A stretch of DNA of 12,370 nt from XYD2-FULL-39-9 sp964363685 (lineage in GTDB: Bacteria > Patescibacteriota > Patescibacteriia > Magasanikbacterales > GWA2-37-8). Of the stretch, positions 12,320 through 12,370 are shown one piece after another (the first letter of the stretch is position 1; the number at the start of each line of letters is the position of its first letter). Both the position numbers and the translations under genes were made by a program. The stretch lies in contig CAYIJG010000024.1 in the NCBI GenBank assembly GCA_964363685.1, positions 1 through 12,370 on the forward strand, given 5' to 3'. The notes below the pieces were generated by a model. That model was not told where the DNA came from and did no database searches. It was given only the letters and a program-made list of their open reading frames with translations.

Positions 12320-12370
12320 GGGCCCTTAGCTCATTTGGTAGAGCACCGCGTTTGCAACGCGGGGGTGATC
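12320..12370 (+). tRNA. tRNA-Ala (TGC), cut by the window end
   Basis: The first 51 bases of a tRNA. Acceptor strand GGGCCCT, then TA, D-stem GCTC/GAGC with the loop containing TTGG, anticodon stem CCGCG/CGCGG, and loop TTTGCAA with anticodon TGC. The T-arm and 3' acceptor strand lie outside the window, so acceptor pairing cannot be checked. Confidence 0.93.

Overview
The window looks like a chromosomal segment of a Candidate Phyla Radiation (Patescibacteria) bacterium. The reasons are an ftsK / RodZ-like / recA trio in AT-rich DNA, housekeeping genes with no visible Shine-Dalgarno (SD) sequence, several TrmB-type regulators in a short stretch, and compact, mostly divergent or convergent gene pairs. 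This placement rests on recognition only; no search was possible.

Layout. Positions 1-2350 hold a minus-strand pair: a small alpha/alpha-toroid protein with a class II terpene cyclase-like DVDDT motif, overlapping a cobalamin-type radical SAM enzyme that ends at a hairpin terminator. Facing away from it is TrmB-like regulator 1 (2556-3326). Next comes the housekeeping core on the plus strand: a structured leader carrying two near-identical hairpins, ftsK (3494-5785), a RodZ-like HTH-membrane-Ig protein (5807-6508), an AT-rich repeat element, and recA (6619-7686) with a strong terminator. Then TrmB-like regulator 2 (minus, 7759-8508) faces away from a GC-rich asparagine-synthetase-like gene (plus, 8708-10054). 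A bidirectional terminator and an MgtC-family membrane protein (minus, 10281-10706) follow. A structured 3' region and a terminator lie behind a 139-residue orphan gene (minus, 10917-11336), which is divergent from TrmB-like regulator 3 (plus, 11452-12222). The window ends inside a tRNA-Ala gene that has its own promoter.

The main pattern is that one arrangement occurs three times: a TrmB-like regulator with no SD, and back to back with it one or two accessory genes. The accessory genes have a strong SD and higher GC than the core. Consensus-like promoters point both ways and palindromes or repeats overlap them. The modules flank an intact ftsK-recA core. I infer that these are acquired metabolic genes (radical SAM plus terpene-cyclase-like toroid; an amide-forming ATP enzyme; an unknown small protein), each controlled by its own adjacent effector-sensing regulator. 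No substrate can be named from sequence alone.

A second notable element is the ftsK leader. Two hairpins spaced 45 nt apart have almost identical 13-nt loops containing ATGGAC, while their stems differ at three base pairs that are all compensated. This is strong internal evidence for a selected RNA structure.
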